64,000 nucleotides of DNA from Bradyrhizobium sp. PSBB068 (GTDB taxonomy: Bacteria > Pseudomonadota > Alphaproteobacteria > Rhizobiales > Xanthobacteraceae). The stretch is taken from NCBI GenBank assembly GCA_016839165.1, contig CP069300.1:5208001-5272000 (forward strand), in the 5' to 3' direction. The position numbers and the translations under genes were made by a program. Below, in pieces: positions 50,719-58,290 of this stretch. The stretch's first letter is position 1. Each line of letters opens with the position of its first letter. Under the pieces are notes generated by a model. It did not search any database, was not told the origin of the DNA, and saw only the letters and a list, made by a program, of their open reading frames with translations.

Positions 50719-52008
50719 TCACCCCAGCTCGGCGATCCGGCGTGCATAGAGCCGCCGCAGCGGCTCGAGTTGCGTCGCCGCGGTGGCCGCGAGATACGCC
50801 TGCCGCGCTTCGTCCTTGCGGCCGAGGCGGCGCAGCAGGTCGGCGCGCACCGCGGGCAGCTGGTCATATCCCTTCAAGGTGCCGCGCGCATCCAGCGCAT
50901 CGATCAGATCGAGCGCGCGCGCCGGACCGTCGACCATCGACACCGCAGCGGCGTGATTGAGCTCGATCACCGGCGATGGGCTGATGCGGAGCAGCACCTC
51001 ATAGAGGCCGGCGATCTGCGGCCAGTCGGTGTCCTTGTAACTTGGCGCACGCGCATGCAGTGCGGCAATCGCGGCCTGCACCGCATAGGATTGCGGCCGG
51101 CCCGGCAGCTGCAGCGCCGCCTCGACCAGCCTGACACCGTCGGCGATCTGCTCTACATCCCACAGCGAACGGTCCTGCTCCTCGAGCAGCACGATGTCGC
51201 CGCCGGCGGTCTGGCGGCCGGCGCGGCGCGCATCATGCAGCAGCATCAGCGCCAACAGGCCCTTGATCTCGCCCCGCGCCGGAATCAATCCATCGAGCAG
51301 CCGCGCCAGCCGGATCGCCTCGCGCGCAAGATCGGGCCGCATCAGGTCCTCCCCGGCGGTCGCGGCGTAGCCTTCGGTGAAGACGAGATAGATCACCGCG
51401 AGCACGCCTGACAGCCGCGGCTCCAGCGCCTCGCGCTCCGGCACCTCATAGGGAATGCCGGCGAGCTTGATCTTCTGCTTGGCGCGCAGCAGGCGCTGCG
51501 CCATCGTGTCTTCGCTCACCAGGAAGGCGCGCGCGACCTGCGCCGTCGTCAGCCCGCACACCGTGCGCAAGGTCAGCGCAACCTGCACCTCGGCGGCAAA
51601 GGATGGGTGGCAGCAGGTGAAGATCAGCCGCAGCATATCGTCGTCGAGCGTCGCATCGGCCGGCTCGGACGATGGCTCCGCATCCAGCAACAATTGATGC
51701 GTCAACTCCTGCTGCTTGCCGCGAAACGTCACCGCGCGGCGGACGCGGTCGATCGCCTTGTTGCGTCCGACATTGACCAGCCAGGCGCGCGGATTGGCGG
51801 GGAATTCACCGATCGGCCAGCGCTGCAGCGCGACCGCGAAGGCATCCTGCAGCGCATCCTCGGCCAGATCGAAATCGCCGACGAGGCGGATCAGCGTGGC
51901 GAGCGCCCGGCCCGCCTCGTCGCGAAACACTTTTTCGATCTGGCTCGGGGTCATGACCATCGATCGTTGCTCGGCGGCCGCGCCCGGCGACGCGACCGCC
52001 GTGTTCAT
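50719..52008 (-). CDS. ECF sigma factor with long C-terminal extension (ECF42-like)
   Basis: 429 aa. Sigma region 2 lies near 30-90 ([40 protein letters not shown]). Region 4 lies near 145-185 ([20 protein letters not shown]). About 240 further residues follow with a helical, TPR-like pattern ([60 protein letters not shown]). This architecture, plus a YCII/DGPF gene directly upstream, marks group ECF42, in which no anti-sigma factor is encoded and the extension is needed for activity. Target promoters cannot be told here. It is 14 bases after the YCII gene in the same transcript. Confidence 0.88.
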   Translation of the reverse strand: MNTAVASPGAAAEQRSMVMTPSQIEKVFRDEAGRALATLIRLVGDFDLAEDALQDAFAVALQRWPIGEFPANPRAWLVNVGRNKAIDRVRRAVTFRGKQQELTHQLLLDAEPSSEPADATLDDDMLRLIFTCCHPSFAAEVQVALTLRTVCGLTTAQVARAFLVSEDTMAQRLLRAKQKIKLAGIPYEVPEREALEPRLSGVLAVIYLVFTEGYAATAGEDLMRPDLAREAIRLARLLDGLIPARGEIKGLLALMLLHDARRAGRQTAGGDIVLLEEQDRSLWDVEQIADGVRLVEAALQLPGRPQSYAVQAAIAALHARAPSYKDTDWPQIAGLYEVLLRISPSPVIELNHAAAVSMVDGPARALDLIDALDARGTLKGYDQLPAVRADLLRRLGRKDEARQAYLAATAATQLEPLRRLYARRIAELG

Positions 52009-52022
52009 CGGAGATGACGGCG

Positions 52023-52382
52023 CTATCGCGGGTTGTCGTAGATCATGACAGGCCTGACTTCGATCGAGCCGGTCTTGGCACCGGGAATCCGCGCCGCGAG
52101 GCCGAGCGCAGTGTCGAGATCCTTGGCCTCGACCAGATAGTAGCCGCCGAGTTGTTCGCGCGTTTCGGCGAACGGCCCGTCGGTCGTCAGCGTCTTGCCA
52201 TCGCGGACCCGCACCGTGGTCGCCGTCGACACCGGCTGCAGCCCGTCGCCAGCCTTGAAGTGCCCGCTCTGGATGATGGACTGGGTGTAAGCGCCGTACT
52301 CCGCCGTCACCGCCTTGCGGTCGTCGGCATTCATACGGCCATATTCCGCGTCGCTCCGGTAGATCAGCAACAGGTACTGCAT
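52023..52382 (-). CDS. YCII/DGPF-domain protein, partner of the ECF sigma factor
   Basis: 119 aa: [20 protein letters not shown]..., with [20 protein letters not shown], the DGPF signature that names the family, and [24 protein letters not shown]-like proteins are small ferredoxin-fold enzymes or sensors of unknown substrate and are the typical neighbours and targets of ECF42 sigma factors. ATG 52380-52382 is used; the frame continues upstream to 52418 without conserved sequence. It is the first gene of the two-gene unit. Confidence 0.88.
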   Translation of the reverse strand: MQYLLLIYRSDAEYGRMNADDRKAVTAEYGAYTQSIIQSGHFKAGDGLQPVSTATTVRVRDGKTLTTDGPFAETREQLGGYYLVEAKDLDTALGLAARIPGAKTGSIEVRPVMIYDNPR

Positions 52383-52529
52383 CTCATCTCTCCTCTTGAT
52401 CGGCTGGATCGCCGACACCCAGTCGAACGGGCGGCAGGCGGGACGACTGTTCAGGATAAATTATTTTGGCGGCCCTGGCGGGGCTAATCCGGCTTGACGG
52501 GACCGCCCGAAACGCCCATGCCATGGACG

Positions 52530-52942
52530 TCAGTCGGCCGGACGGCCGCTCCCGCTGGTGCCGAAAGGCCGCGGGGGAGGAAAGTCCGGGCTCCATCGAC
52601 ATACGGTGCCGGATAACGTCCGGCGGGGGCAACCCCAGGGAAAGTGCCACAGAGAACGAACCGCTCCCTCCTCGGAGGAAGTAAGGGTGAAAAGGTGCGG
52701 TAAGAGCGCACCGCGTGTCCGGCAACGGAGACGGCATGGCAAACCACACCGGGAGCAAAACCGAATAGGGACGGCAACGCGGTTAGTTCGCGCATGCGCG
52801 ATAACACCGCAGGGCGATGTCAGGCCCGCTGTCCGGGTAGGTTGCTCGAGGCAAGGTGCAAACCTTGTCCCAGAGGAATGGCCGTCACGTACCATTCGAA
52901 AGAACGGTGCCCTACAGAACCCGGCTTACAGGCCGGCTGATA
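52530..52942 (+). ncRNA. rnpB: RNase P RNA, bacterial class A
   Basis: The two diagnostic conserved blocks are present: GAGGAAAGTCCGGGCTCC (about 52576-52593) and, near the 3' end, ACAGAACCCGGCTTACAGG (52914-52932). Between them AGGGAAAGTGCCACAGAGA (about 52638) and other core elements are recognisable. P1 is formed by CAGTCGGCC (52531-52539) and GGCCGGCTG (52931-52939), which sets the ends to within a few bases. Length about 410 nt fits alphaproteobacteria. The RNA is the catalytic subunit that matures tRNA 5' ends. Transcribed away from the ECF42/YCII unit. Confidence 0.97.
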
Positions 52943-52953
52943 CTTTGGAGTAT

Positions 52954-52984
52954 GAGGGGCCCGGCGCAACACGCCGGGCCCCTC
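52954..52984 (+). terminator. Strong hairpin downstream of rnpB
   Basis: GAGGGGCCCGGCG (52954-52966), 5-nt loop, CGCCGGGCCCCTC (52972-52984): a 13-bp perfect stem starting 12 bases after the mature RNA. No U-run follows, but the stem is the likely rnpB terminator or processing barrier. Confidence 0.65.
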
Positions 52985-53047
52985 GCCATATCCGGCACCA
53001 CAATCGCGCCTCATCTGCTAGACTACCCGCTTCGCGGAGGATCGCAG

Positions 53048-53227
53048 ATGGATCTTCAGAAGATCATGGCGAAGGCCCGAGACGTCGCCAAGAGCACCGG
53101 CACGATCACGACCGAACAACTCAACGGCCTGTGCCCGAACAGTATGGAGCCCGAAGACATCGCGACTCTCTTCGCGGCTCTGCGGACCGAGGGAATTCGC
53201 CTCAAGGACGACGAAGCAGAAAAGTAA
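53048..53227 (+). CDS. Small protein resembling a free-standing sigma-70 region 1.1
   Basis: 59 aa: MDLQKIMAKARDVAKSTGTI TTEQLNGLCPNSM, then EPEDIATLFAALRTEGIRLK and DDEAEK. The pattern (a short helix, T-x-x-x-L-N-x-L-C-P, then E-x-x-D-I-x-x-L-x-x-x-L-x-x-x-G-I) matches region 1.1 of primary sigma factors (RpoD: T-Y-A-E-V-N-D-x-L-P...I...I-x-M-L-x-x-x-G-I). No other sigma regions follow. Region 1.1 keeps free sigma from binding DNA and occupies the polymerase cleft, so a lone copy might modulate RNA polymerase; that is inference. ATG 53048 follows GGAGG-like GCGGAGGATCGCAG. Located 64 bases after the rnpB hairpin. Confidence 0.6.
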   Translation: MDLQKIMAKARDVAKSTGTITTEQLNGLCPNSMEPEDIATLFAALRTEGIRLKDDEAEK

Positions 53228-53282
53228 CAGCCACTCGCTGGAACTGGACGTGTCCGTCTGCCCGAGATTCAAGAAAATCAAG

Positions 53283-53288
53283 AGGAGG
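53283..53288 (+). promoter_or_regulatory. Shine-Dalgarno of the 175-aa basic protein
   Basis: AGGAGG at 53283-53288 lies 7 nt before ATG 53296 and only 1 nt before the in-frame ATG 53290, so 53296 is the start. Confidence 0.7.
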
Positions 53289-53295
53289 AATGGTA

Positions 53296-53823
53296 ATGTC
53301 TGTCGCCTGCAAGTTCGAACGCAGCATTCTCAGCCACGAGGAATACGAGGCCATCCGCCTGACACATCACCCCGCCATCTACGGCGTCGAGGTGGCTGAG
53401 CTCGAGGCGATGCGACCCCGCTTGCGCAAGATGCGCGACAAGGAGCGAACGGTCGGCCGCCACAAGCAGCGTGAGAGCCGCGGCAAGACCGAGGCGCGCG
53501 GGACGAGCTTTCCGGGAACCGCCGCGCATGCTTCGGAACGGAAGCAAGTATTTGCGGCGGCGCTGAAGCGGGTGAACACGGAGCTCAGGCGCCAGCACAA
53601 TCTGGCGACCCGGACGGCGCATGTCGAAGCCGCCCGTAAGGCCCTCGCGCTGCACCGGGCCGCGAACTTCACGACGCGTCCCCCGGCCGGTGCCACCGCG
53701 AGCGAAGGCATGGCGCCGAAGCCAAGTGAACGCCGACGAAAGATCATTGCAGGCACGAAGATCGGACGGGTGTCGCAGGCGACCAAAGTCGCCCAAGCCG
53801 TGCGCGACGCGCGTGGTGCTTGA
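53296..53823 (+). CDS. Basic protein of unknown function
   Basis: 175 aa, not recognised beyond a feeling of having seen similar hypothetical proteins in Bradyrhizobium. The N-terminal ~55 residues (CKFERSILSHEEYEAIRLTH, ELEAMRPRLRKMRDKERTVG) are helical and mixed in charge. The rest is strongly basic with many Arg/Lys/Ala (KRVNTELRRQHNLATRTAHV) and no hydrophobic segment. Such composition suggests nucleic-acid binding, but nothing confirms it. It starts 68 bases after the sigma 1.1-like gene in the same direction, so the two may be co-transcribed. Confidence 0.6.
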   Translation: MSVACKFERSILSHEEYEAIRLTHHPAIYGVEVAELEAMRPRLRKMRDKERTVGRHKQRESRGKTEARGTSFPGTAAHASERKQVFAAALKRVNTELRRQHNLATRTAHVEAARKALALHRAANFTTRPPAGATASEGMAPKPSERRRKIIAGTKIGRVSQATKVAQAVRDARGA

Positions 53824-53878
53824 CGCCGTCTTGTTGGTTCCGGGCGGTGCCTGGCATCGCTCCCAAAATTGCGGCTCG

Positions 53879-54018
53879 TCAGGACACGATCTCCTGCAGC
53901 GTTGGCCATCAGCGCCTCGGGCGCGGTGACGTTCGGCGAGTGGCTGGCGTCGATCTCGAAAGAGCGCCAGCCGTCGCCGTCCTGCGTCGCCAGGCCCATC
54001 TGCGCGGCGGTCGGCGCG
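53879..54018 (-). pseudogene. C-terminal relic of an alpha/beta hydrolase
   Basis: Reading the minus strand from the GntP stop, the frame gives GDGWRSFEIDASHSPNVTAP EALMA, nearly the same as the intact hydrolase at 56669 (SGWRYFEIDASHSPNVTAPE ALMA). The DNA is almost identical to 56700-56775 over ~75 bases. After EALMA a one-base shift restores a plausible native end (TLQEIVS, stop TGA at 53881-53879). Only the last ~45 codons remain and the GntP gene begins exactly where the upstream part should be. So this is a truncated, frameshifted relic of a paralogue. Confidence 0.75.
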
Positions 54019-55473
54019 TCAAAACGACCCGAACGCGGTGCCGATTGCGATCACCGCGATGAGTGCGATGACGGAGTTCATGATCCCGACCATGACGATG
54101 TCGAGATAGCTGTCGCGATGCGTAAGGCCGCAGATCGCGAGCAGGCTGACAACCGCGCCATTGTGCGGCAGGATGTCCAAAGTTCCGGAGCCAATCACCG
54201 CCACACGGTGCAAAAGGCCGGGCTCGATGCCTGTCTGCGCGGCAAGTTCCATATATGTCGGCCCCAGCGCATCGAGTGCGATCGTCAAGCCGCCGGAGGC
54301 CGATCCCGTCAGCGCGGCAAGCATGTTCGTCGCCACCGCAAGTGACACCAGCGGGCCGCCTTCGATTCCCAGCACCCAGTCGCGCACCGCGCCGAAGGCG
54401 GGCAGCGACGCGATAACCGCGCCGAAACCAACCAGGCTCGCAACGCTCAACGCCGGCAGGACGGACGCATTGGCGCCGGCGTCCATGGTTCGCCGCAGCG
54501 CGGCCAGTCTCGTCCAGTTGCACAGGATGACGGTTGCAATCGCGGCCGCCAGCGCGACGACGACCGACCAAACGCCGGCGACCGCCGGCAGCGACGTGCT
54601 TCCCCAGCGCTGCTCGGCCAGGAATGCGAAATCAAGCCGCGGCAGGATGAGAAGCGACATCGCCAGGTTGACGGCGACGACGACGATCAGGGGCAGCACG
54701 GCGTTGAAGATCGGGACGGCCGCTTCGCTGCGATGCCCGTGGCGTATCTCCGCCGGGTCGAATTCCCGCGCCGTCGTCGCCCGCTCGCGCACCAGCTCAT
54801 CATCGGCTGCGTCGCCGGACGCCGGCGGCGGCTCGGCGCCATAGCCCTCGTTTGCGCGGCGGGCCGTCTTCTCCGCCCGCAGCAACCACCACAGCCCGAT
54901 GCCGAGCATGACGATCGCGGCCACGATGCCTAGGCCGGGCGCCGCGAACGGCGTCGTGCCGAAGAACGGCATGGGGATCGCATTCTGGATCGACGGCGTG
55001 CCCGGCAGCGCCGACATCGTGAAGGTCGAAGTTCCGAGGATGACCGCCGCCGGCACCAGGCGGCGCGGAATCCCCGCCGTGCGAAACAGCGATTGGGCCA
55101 TCGGCACGATGACAAAGAACGCCACGAACAGGCTGACGCCGCCATAGGTGACCAATGCACCGGCAAGCACGACCGCAAGGATGACTCGGCGCTCGCCCAA
55201 CCGCTCGGTCATGAAGCCTGCGACCGCTGCCACCGCGCCGCTGTCGTCCATCAGCTTGCCGAACACGGCCCCGAGCAGAAAAATCGGAAAGAACTGCGCG
55301 AGAAATTCCGCCGCGCTGGTCATGAAGGTCTGCGTCCAGCTCGCGAGCAAGGGCTGACCGCCGAATGCCGCGGCCACCAGCCCACAGAGCGGCGCCAGCA
55401 AGAGGACACTCCAGCCGCGGAACGCGAGACAGACCAGCAGGCCGAGCCCGACGAGAATGCCGAGAAGCCCCAT
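54019..55473 (-). CDS. GntP-family permease
   Basis: 484 aa with about 12-13 hydrophobic segments, starting MGLLGILVGLGLLVCLAFRG. Family-like parts include the FPIFLLGAVFGKLMDDSGAV motif, GGVSLFVAFFVIVPMAQSLF, and FTMSALPGTPSIQNAIPMPF. GntP proteins are proton symporters for gluconate, 3-hydroxybutyrate or related hydroxy acids in the inner membrane. It begins 4 bases after the patatin gene stop, so they are one transcription unit; the link to a lipase-like protein suggests, but does not prove, a hydroxy-acid substrate. Confidence 0.85.
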   Translation of the reverse strand: MGLLGILVGLGLLVCLAFRGWSVLLLAPLCGLVAAAFGGQPLLASWTQTFMTSAAEFLAQFFPIFLLGAVFGKLMDDSGAVAAVAGFMTERLGERRVILAVVLAGALVTYGGVSLFVAFFVIVPMAQSLFRTAGIPRRLVPAAVILGTSTFTMSALPGTPSIQNAIPMPFFGTTPFAAPGLGIVAAIVMLGIGLWWLLRAEKTARRANEGYGAEPPPASGDAADDELVRERATTAREFDPAEIRHGHRSEAAVPIFNAVLPLIVVVAVNLAMSLLILPRLDFAFLAEQRWGSTSLPAVAGVWSVVVALAAAIATVILCNWTRLAALRRTMDAGANASVLPALSVASLVGFGAVIASLPAFGAVRDWVLGIEGGPLVSLAVATNMLAALTGSASGGLTIALDALGPTYMELAAQTGIEPGLLHRVAVIGSGTLDILPHNGAVVSLLAICGLTHRDSYLDIVMVGIMNSVIALIAVIAIGTAFGSF

Positions 55474-55477
55474 CGCC

Positions 55478-56497
55478 TCAGCACTCCGTCAGCAGGATGT
55501 CGAGATCGGCCGTCGAACGCTGGCCAATATCCACGCCGTGCGCATCGAGGAATTCGCCGGCGGCGCGCCGTCCTTCCTCCTGCAGCTTGGCGACGAATGC
55601 CCATTCTGCATTGAGCTTGGACGACGAACCGAACGTCGCGAGCAAGTCGCTCTTGATCCGATGTGTCTTCATCTGCGCCCAGCGCGCCCCCTCGCCGGTG
55701 CCGGGATCGGCGACCTGACGGAGCAGCGCGATCATCCGCAGCTCCTTTGCCAGTGGCGAATTGAACGAGATTTCGTTGAGGCGGTTGAGGATATCAGCGG
55801 CGGAGCGCGGCTCCTCCGGCCGCTCGGTCGGATTGATCTGGACGACGATGGTGTCCCGCGCGTCGGTCTCACGGACCAGCGGCGTGATCGTCGGGTTTCC
55901 GGCATAGCCGCCGTCCCAATATGGCTCACCGTCGATCTCGACGGCCCGAAACATCGTCGGCAGGCAGGCCGACGCGAGCAGGACATCGGCGGTAATCTCC
56001 GCATTACGAAAGATTCGTCCGCGCCCCGTCCGCACGCGCGTGGCGGTCACGAACAGCTTGATCGGTGCGCGCGCGAGGCGCTCGAAATCGATGCTCTCTG
56101 CCAGGATCCGGCGTAGCGGATTGAAGCCGAGAGGATTGAGATCGTAAGGCGAGAGCACCCGCGATATCAAATCGGTGAAGAAATAGGCCGGAGAGTTGTC
56201 GAGCGACCATCGTCCCATCAGGCGGTCGAGCGGCGAGCGTTGCAGCGGACTGAACGCGGCGGCACGCGAAACGCTGCGCCAGTATTTTTCGAGGGCCTCG
56301 CGCGCGCCGGTGGCGCCGGCCGCGGCCCAGCCATCCGCCAGCACGGCGGCATTCATTGCGCCGGCCGATGTTCCGGAAATGCCCGCGATCTGAAACCACG
56401 GCTCTTCCAGCAGCCGGTCCAGGACGCCCCACGTGAACGCGCCATGCGATCCGCCACCTTGAAGCGCCAAGTCCACGAGTACGGGGCTTCGGTTCAT
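55478..56497 (-). CDS. Patatin-like phospholipase
   Basis: 339 aa. Oxyanion loop LALQGGGSHGAFTWGVLDRL (Gly-rich at 14-19), nucleophile elbow GISGTSAGAMNAAV with Ser 44, and the dyad Asp 195 in YWDGGYAGNP are all in place, so it should be an active Ser-Asp lipid acyl hydrolase. No signal peptide. Some patatins act as membrane phospholipases and others as polyhydroxybutyrate-granule depolymerases; with a GntP permease directly downstream the second is worth considering. ATG 56495-56497 is used; 56521 is an in-frame alternative. Confidence 0.88.
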   Translation of the reverse strand: MNRSPVLVDLALQGGGSHGAFTWGVLDRLLEEPWFQIAGISGTSAGAMNAAVLADGWAAAGATGAREALEKYWRSVSRAAAFSPLQRSPLDRLMGRWSLDNSPAYFFTDLISRVLSPYDLNPLGFNPLRRILAESIDFERLARAPIKLFVTATRVRTGRGRIFRNAEITADVLLASACLPTMFRAVEIDGEPYWDGGYAGNPTITPLVRETDARDTIVVQINPTERPEEPRSAADILNRLNEISFNSPLAKELRMIALLRQVADPGTGEGARWAQMKTHRIKSDLLATFGSSSKLNAEWAFVAKLQEEGRRAAGEFLDAHGVDIGQRSTADLDILLTEC

Positions 56498-56668
56498 CGG
56501 TCCACGCCCACATCGTTTCACGCCGCGCTCGGATTATGTCGCAGATCGCCTGAACAAGCGAGATCAAGTTGCCGTCGCCGTTGACGTCAAACGATGGTTC
56601 GTGACATCAGCTTTGCCCGACATTGTTCAAAAAAGCGACACACGGATACGGCGTCGGTAGACCTGCTG

Positions 56669-57409
56669 CTACCCAGCCTGGGCCGTGATCTCCTCGAGCA
56701 TCGCCATCAGCGCCTCCGGCGCGGTGACGTTCGGCGAGTGGCTGGCGTCGATCTCGAAGTAGCGCCAGCCGGACTCGTGCTTCGTTCGCCTGGCAAACTG
56801 GCCGAACGTGTCGGCCTGCGTGGCACGGGTGGCATAGATATAACTGCGCGGCAGGTCGGTCTCGCCGCGCTTCAACTGCAGCTTCTGCTCGAAGCATTTG
56901 ATCGGCATGTCGACCCTGCGCGCGGTCAGCCATTCGACATCTGCGGGAGACGTGTCCGGCGGCGTCGGCATCGGCGGAATGCGCCAGCCGTCGCCGTCGC
57001 TCGCGAGTTCACGCATGGTCTCGATGGCCGCTTCGTTGAGATCGAACAGCGACTGGCCGTCACGCGGCACGAAGGCGTCGATATAGATCATCTGCGCGAT
57101 ACGCTCGCGCACCCGGTCGGCGACGCCGGTCGCGACCATGCCGCCATAGGAATGGCCGACCAGCACGATGTCGCGCAGGTCTTCGTATGAAATGACGTTG
57201 AGCACGTCCTGGATATGCGCTTCCAGGTCGAGCGCCTGATGCGCAAGGTGCGCGCGCTCGCCGAGTCCGGTGTAGCTCGGCGTGATCAGCCGGTGCCCGG
57301 CGGCCTGCATCAAGGGATGCATCTTCTTCCACGCCCATCCCGCCGACCAGGCGCCGTGACAGACCAGAAAGGTTTTTGGCGGGTTCGCAGTCGACACACT
57401 TGCAGTCAT
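56669..57409 (-). CDS. Alpha/beta hydrolase (salicylate-esterase/EstC-like)
   Basis: 246 aa. KTFLVCHGAWSAGWAWKKMH (oxyanion HG), nucleophile elbow LVGHSYGGMVATGVAD with Ser 87, IYIDAFVPRDGQSLFDL, and catalytic His about 224 in IDASHSPNVTAPEALMAML. It is similar to the family of plant methyl-ester esterases and hydroxynitrile lyases found in bacteria as EstC-type esterases. Cytoplasmic, substrate unknown. ATG 57407-57409 (MTASVSTA) is used. A truncated paralogue lies at 53879-54018. Confidence 0.87.
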   Translation of the reverse strand: MTASVSTANPPKTFLVCHGAWSAGWAWKKMHPLMQAAGHRLITPSYTGLGERAHLAHQALDLEAHIQDVLNVISYEDLRDIVLVGHSYGGMVATGVADRVRERIAQMIYIDAFVPRDGQSLFDLNEAAIETMRELASDGDGWRIPPMPTPPDTSPADVEWLTARRVDMPIKCFEQKLQLKRGETDLPRSYIYATRATQADTFGQFARRTKHESGWRYFEIDASHSPNVTAPEALMAMLEEITAQAG

Positions 57410-57516
57410 GGGCACGCTTCCATTCCGATTATCGTTGATGAGCCGCGATTTTGAAGTGTACCCACAGCCACCGTCGTGTAAACGTCCCGGCAACGATCAT
57501 AAGAACGAGATGAGGA

Positions 57517-58260
57517 ATGACCACGGCGAGCTACGCCATACTGTTCTTCGGCGCGCTTGCCGGCGGTTTCGTCTCCGGTCTCGCCGGCTTCGGTACCGCG
57601 CTGATGGCACTCGGCATCTGGCTCTATGTGCTGCCGCCGACACTTGCGGTGCCGCTGGTGCTGGTCTGCTCGGTGATCGCGCAGGTTTCGACGCTGCCGT
57701 CGATCTGGAAGACGATCGACTTTCGCCTGGTCTGGCCGTTCGTCATCTGCGGCCTCGCCGGCGTGCCGATCGGCATTTTGCTGATCGCCCGCGCCGACCC
57801 CGACGTCTTCAAGCTGACGATCGGCGTCTTCCTGCTGGTGTTTCCGACCTTGCTGTTCCTGCAACGCAAGCCGATGTCGATTTCGTTTGGCGGCACATGG
57901 GCCGACGGCGCGATCGGATTTGCCGGCGGCATCCTCGGCGGCCTCGCCGGATTGTCCGGCCCGCTGCCGATCCTGTGGGCGAGCGTGCGCGGCTGGGGCA
58001 AGCAGCAGCGCCGCGGCGTGTTCCAGATCTTCAACTTCACGATCCTCGCCGCCGCGCTGCTGATCCAGATCGCAAGCGGGCTGGTGACGACGGAACTGAT
58101 CTGGCTGACGGCCTGCGCATTTCCGGGAACGCTGCTCGGCGCCTGGCTCGGCTCGCGGCTCTATCACGCGCTCAGCGACCGCAATTTCTCCGACGTCGTG
58201 CTGGTGCTGCTGTTCCTGTCCGGCGTGGCGCTGGTGTGGAACGGGCTGGCGCCGCGATAA
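57517..58260 (+). CDS. TauE/SafE-family membrane transporter
   Basis: 247 aa with about eight hydrophobic segments in two repeats. The first repeat starts FFGALAGGFVSGLAGFGTAL and the second GFAGGILGGLAGLSGPLPIL, the paired Gly-rich half-motifs of the TauE/SafE (DUF81) family. Members export sulfite, sulfoacetate or other organic acids. No sulfur-metabolism gene is near, so the substrate is open. It is divergent from the hydrolase at 57409 and convergent with the MATE gene. Confidence 0.88.
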   Translation: MTTASYAILFFGALAGGFVSGLAGFGTALMALGIWLYVLPPTLAVPLVLVCSVIAQVSTLPSIWKTIDFRLVWPFVICGLAGVPIGILLIARADPDVFKLTIGVFLLVFPTLLFLQRKPMSISFGGTWADGAIGFAGGILGGLAGLSGPLPILWASVRGWGKQQRRGVFQIFNFTILAAALLIQIASGLVTTELIWLTACAFPGTLLGAWLGSRLYHALSDRNFSDVVLVLLFLSGVALVWNGLAPR

Positions 58261-58290
58261 TCAGCCGCCGTCGCAGATTGGCTGAGCCGG

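Noticed and set aside
52558..53295. Long plus-strand frame running through rnpB into the 175-aa gene
   Set aside because: This part is RNase P RNA and intergenic DNA; a strong SD supports ATG 53296 as the real start.
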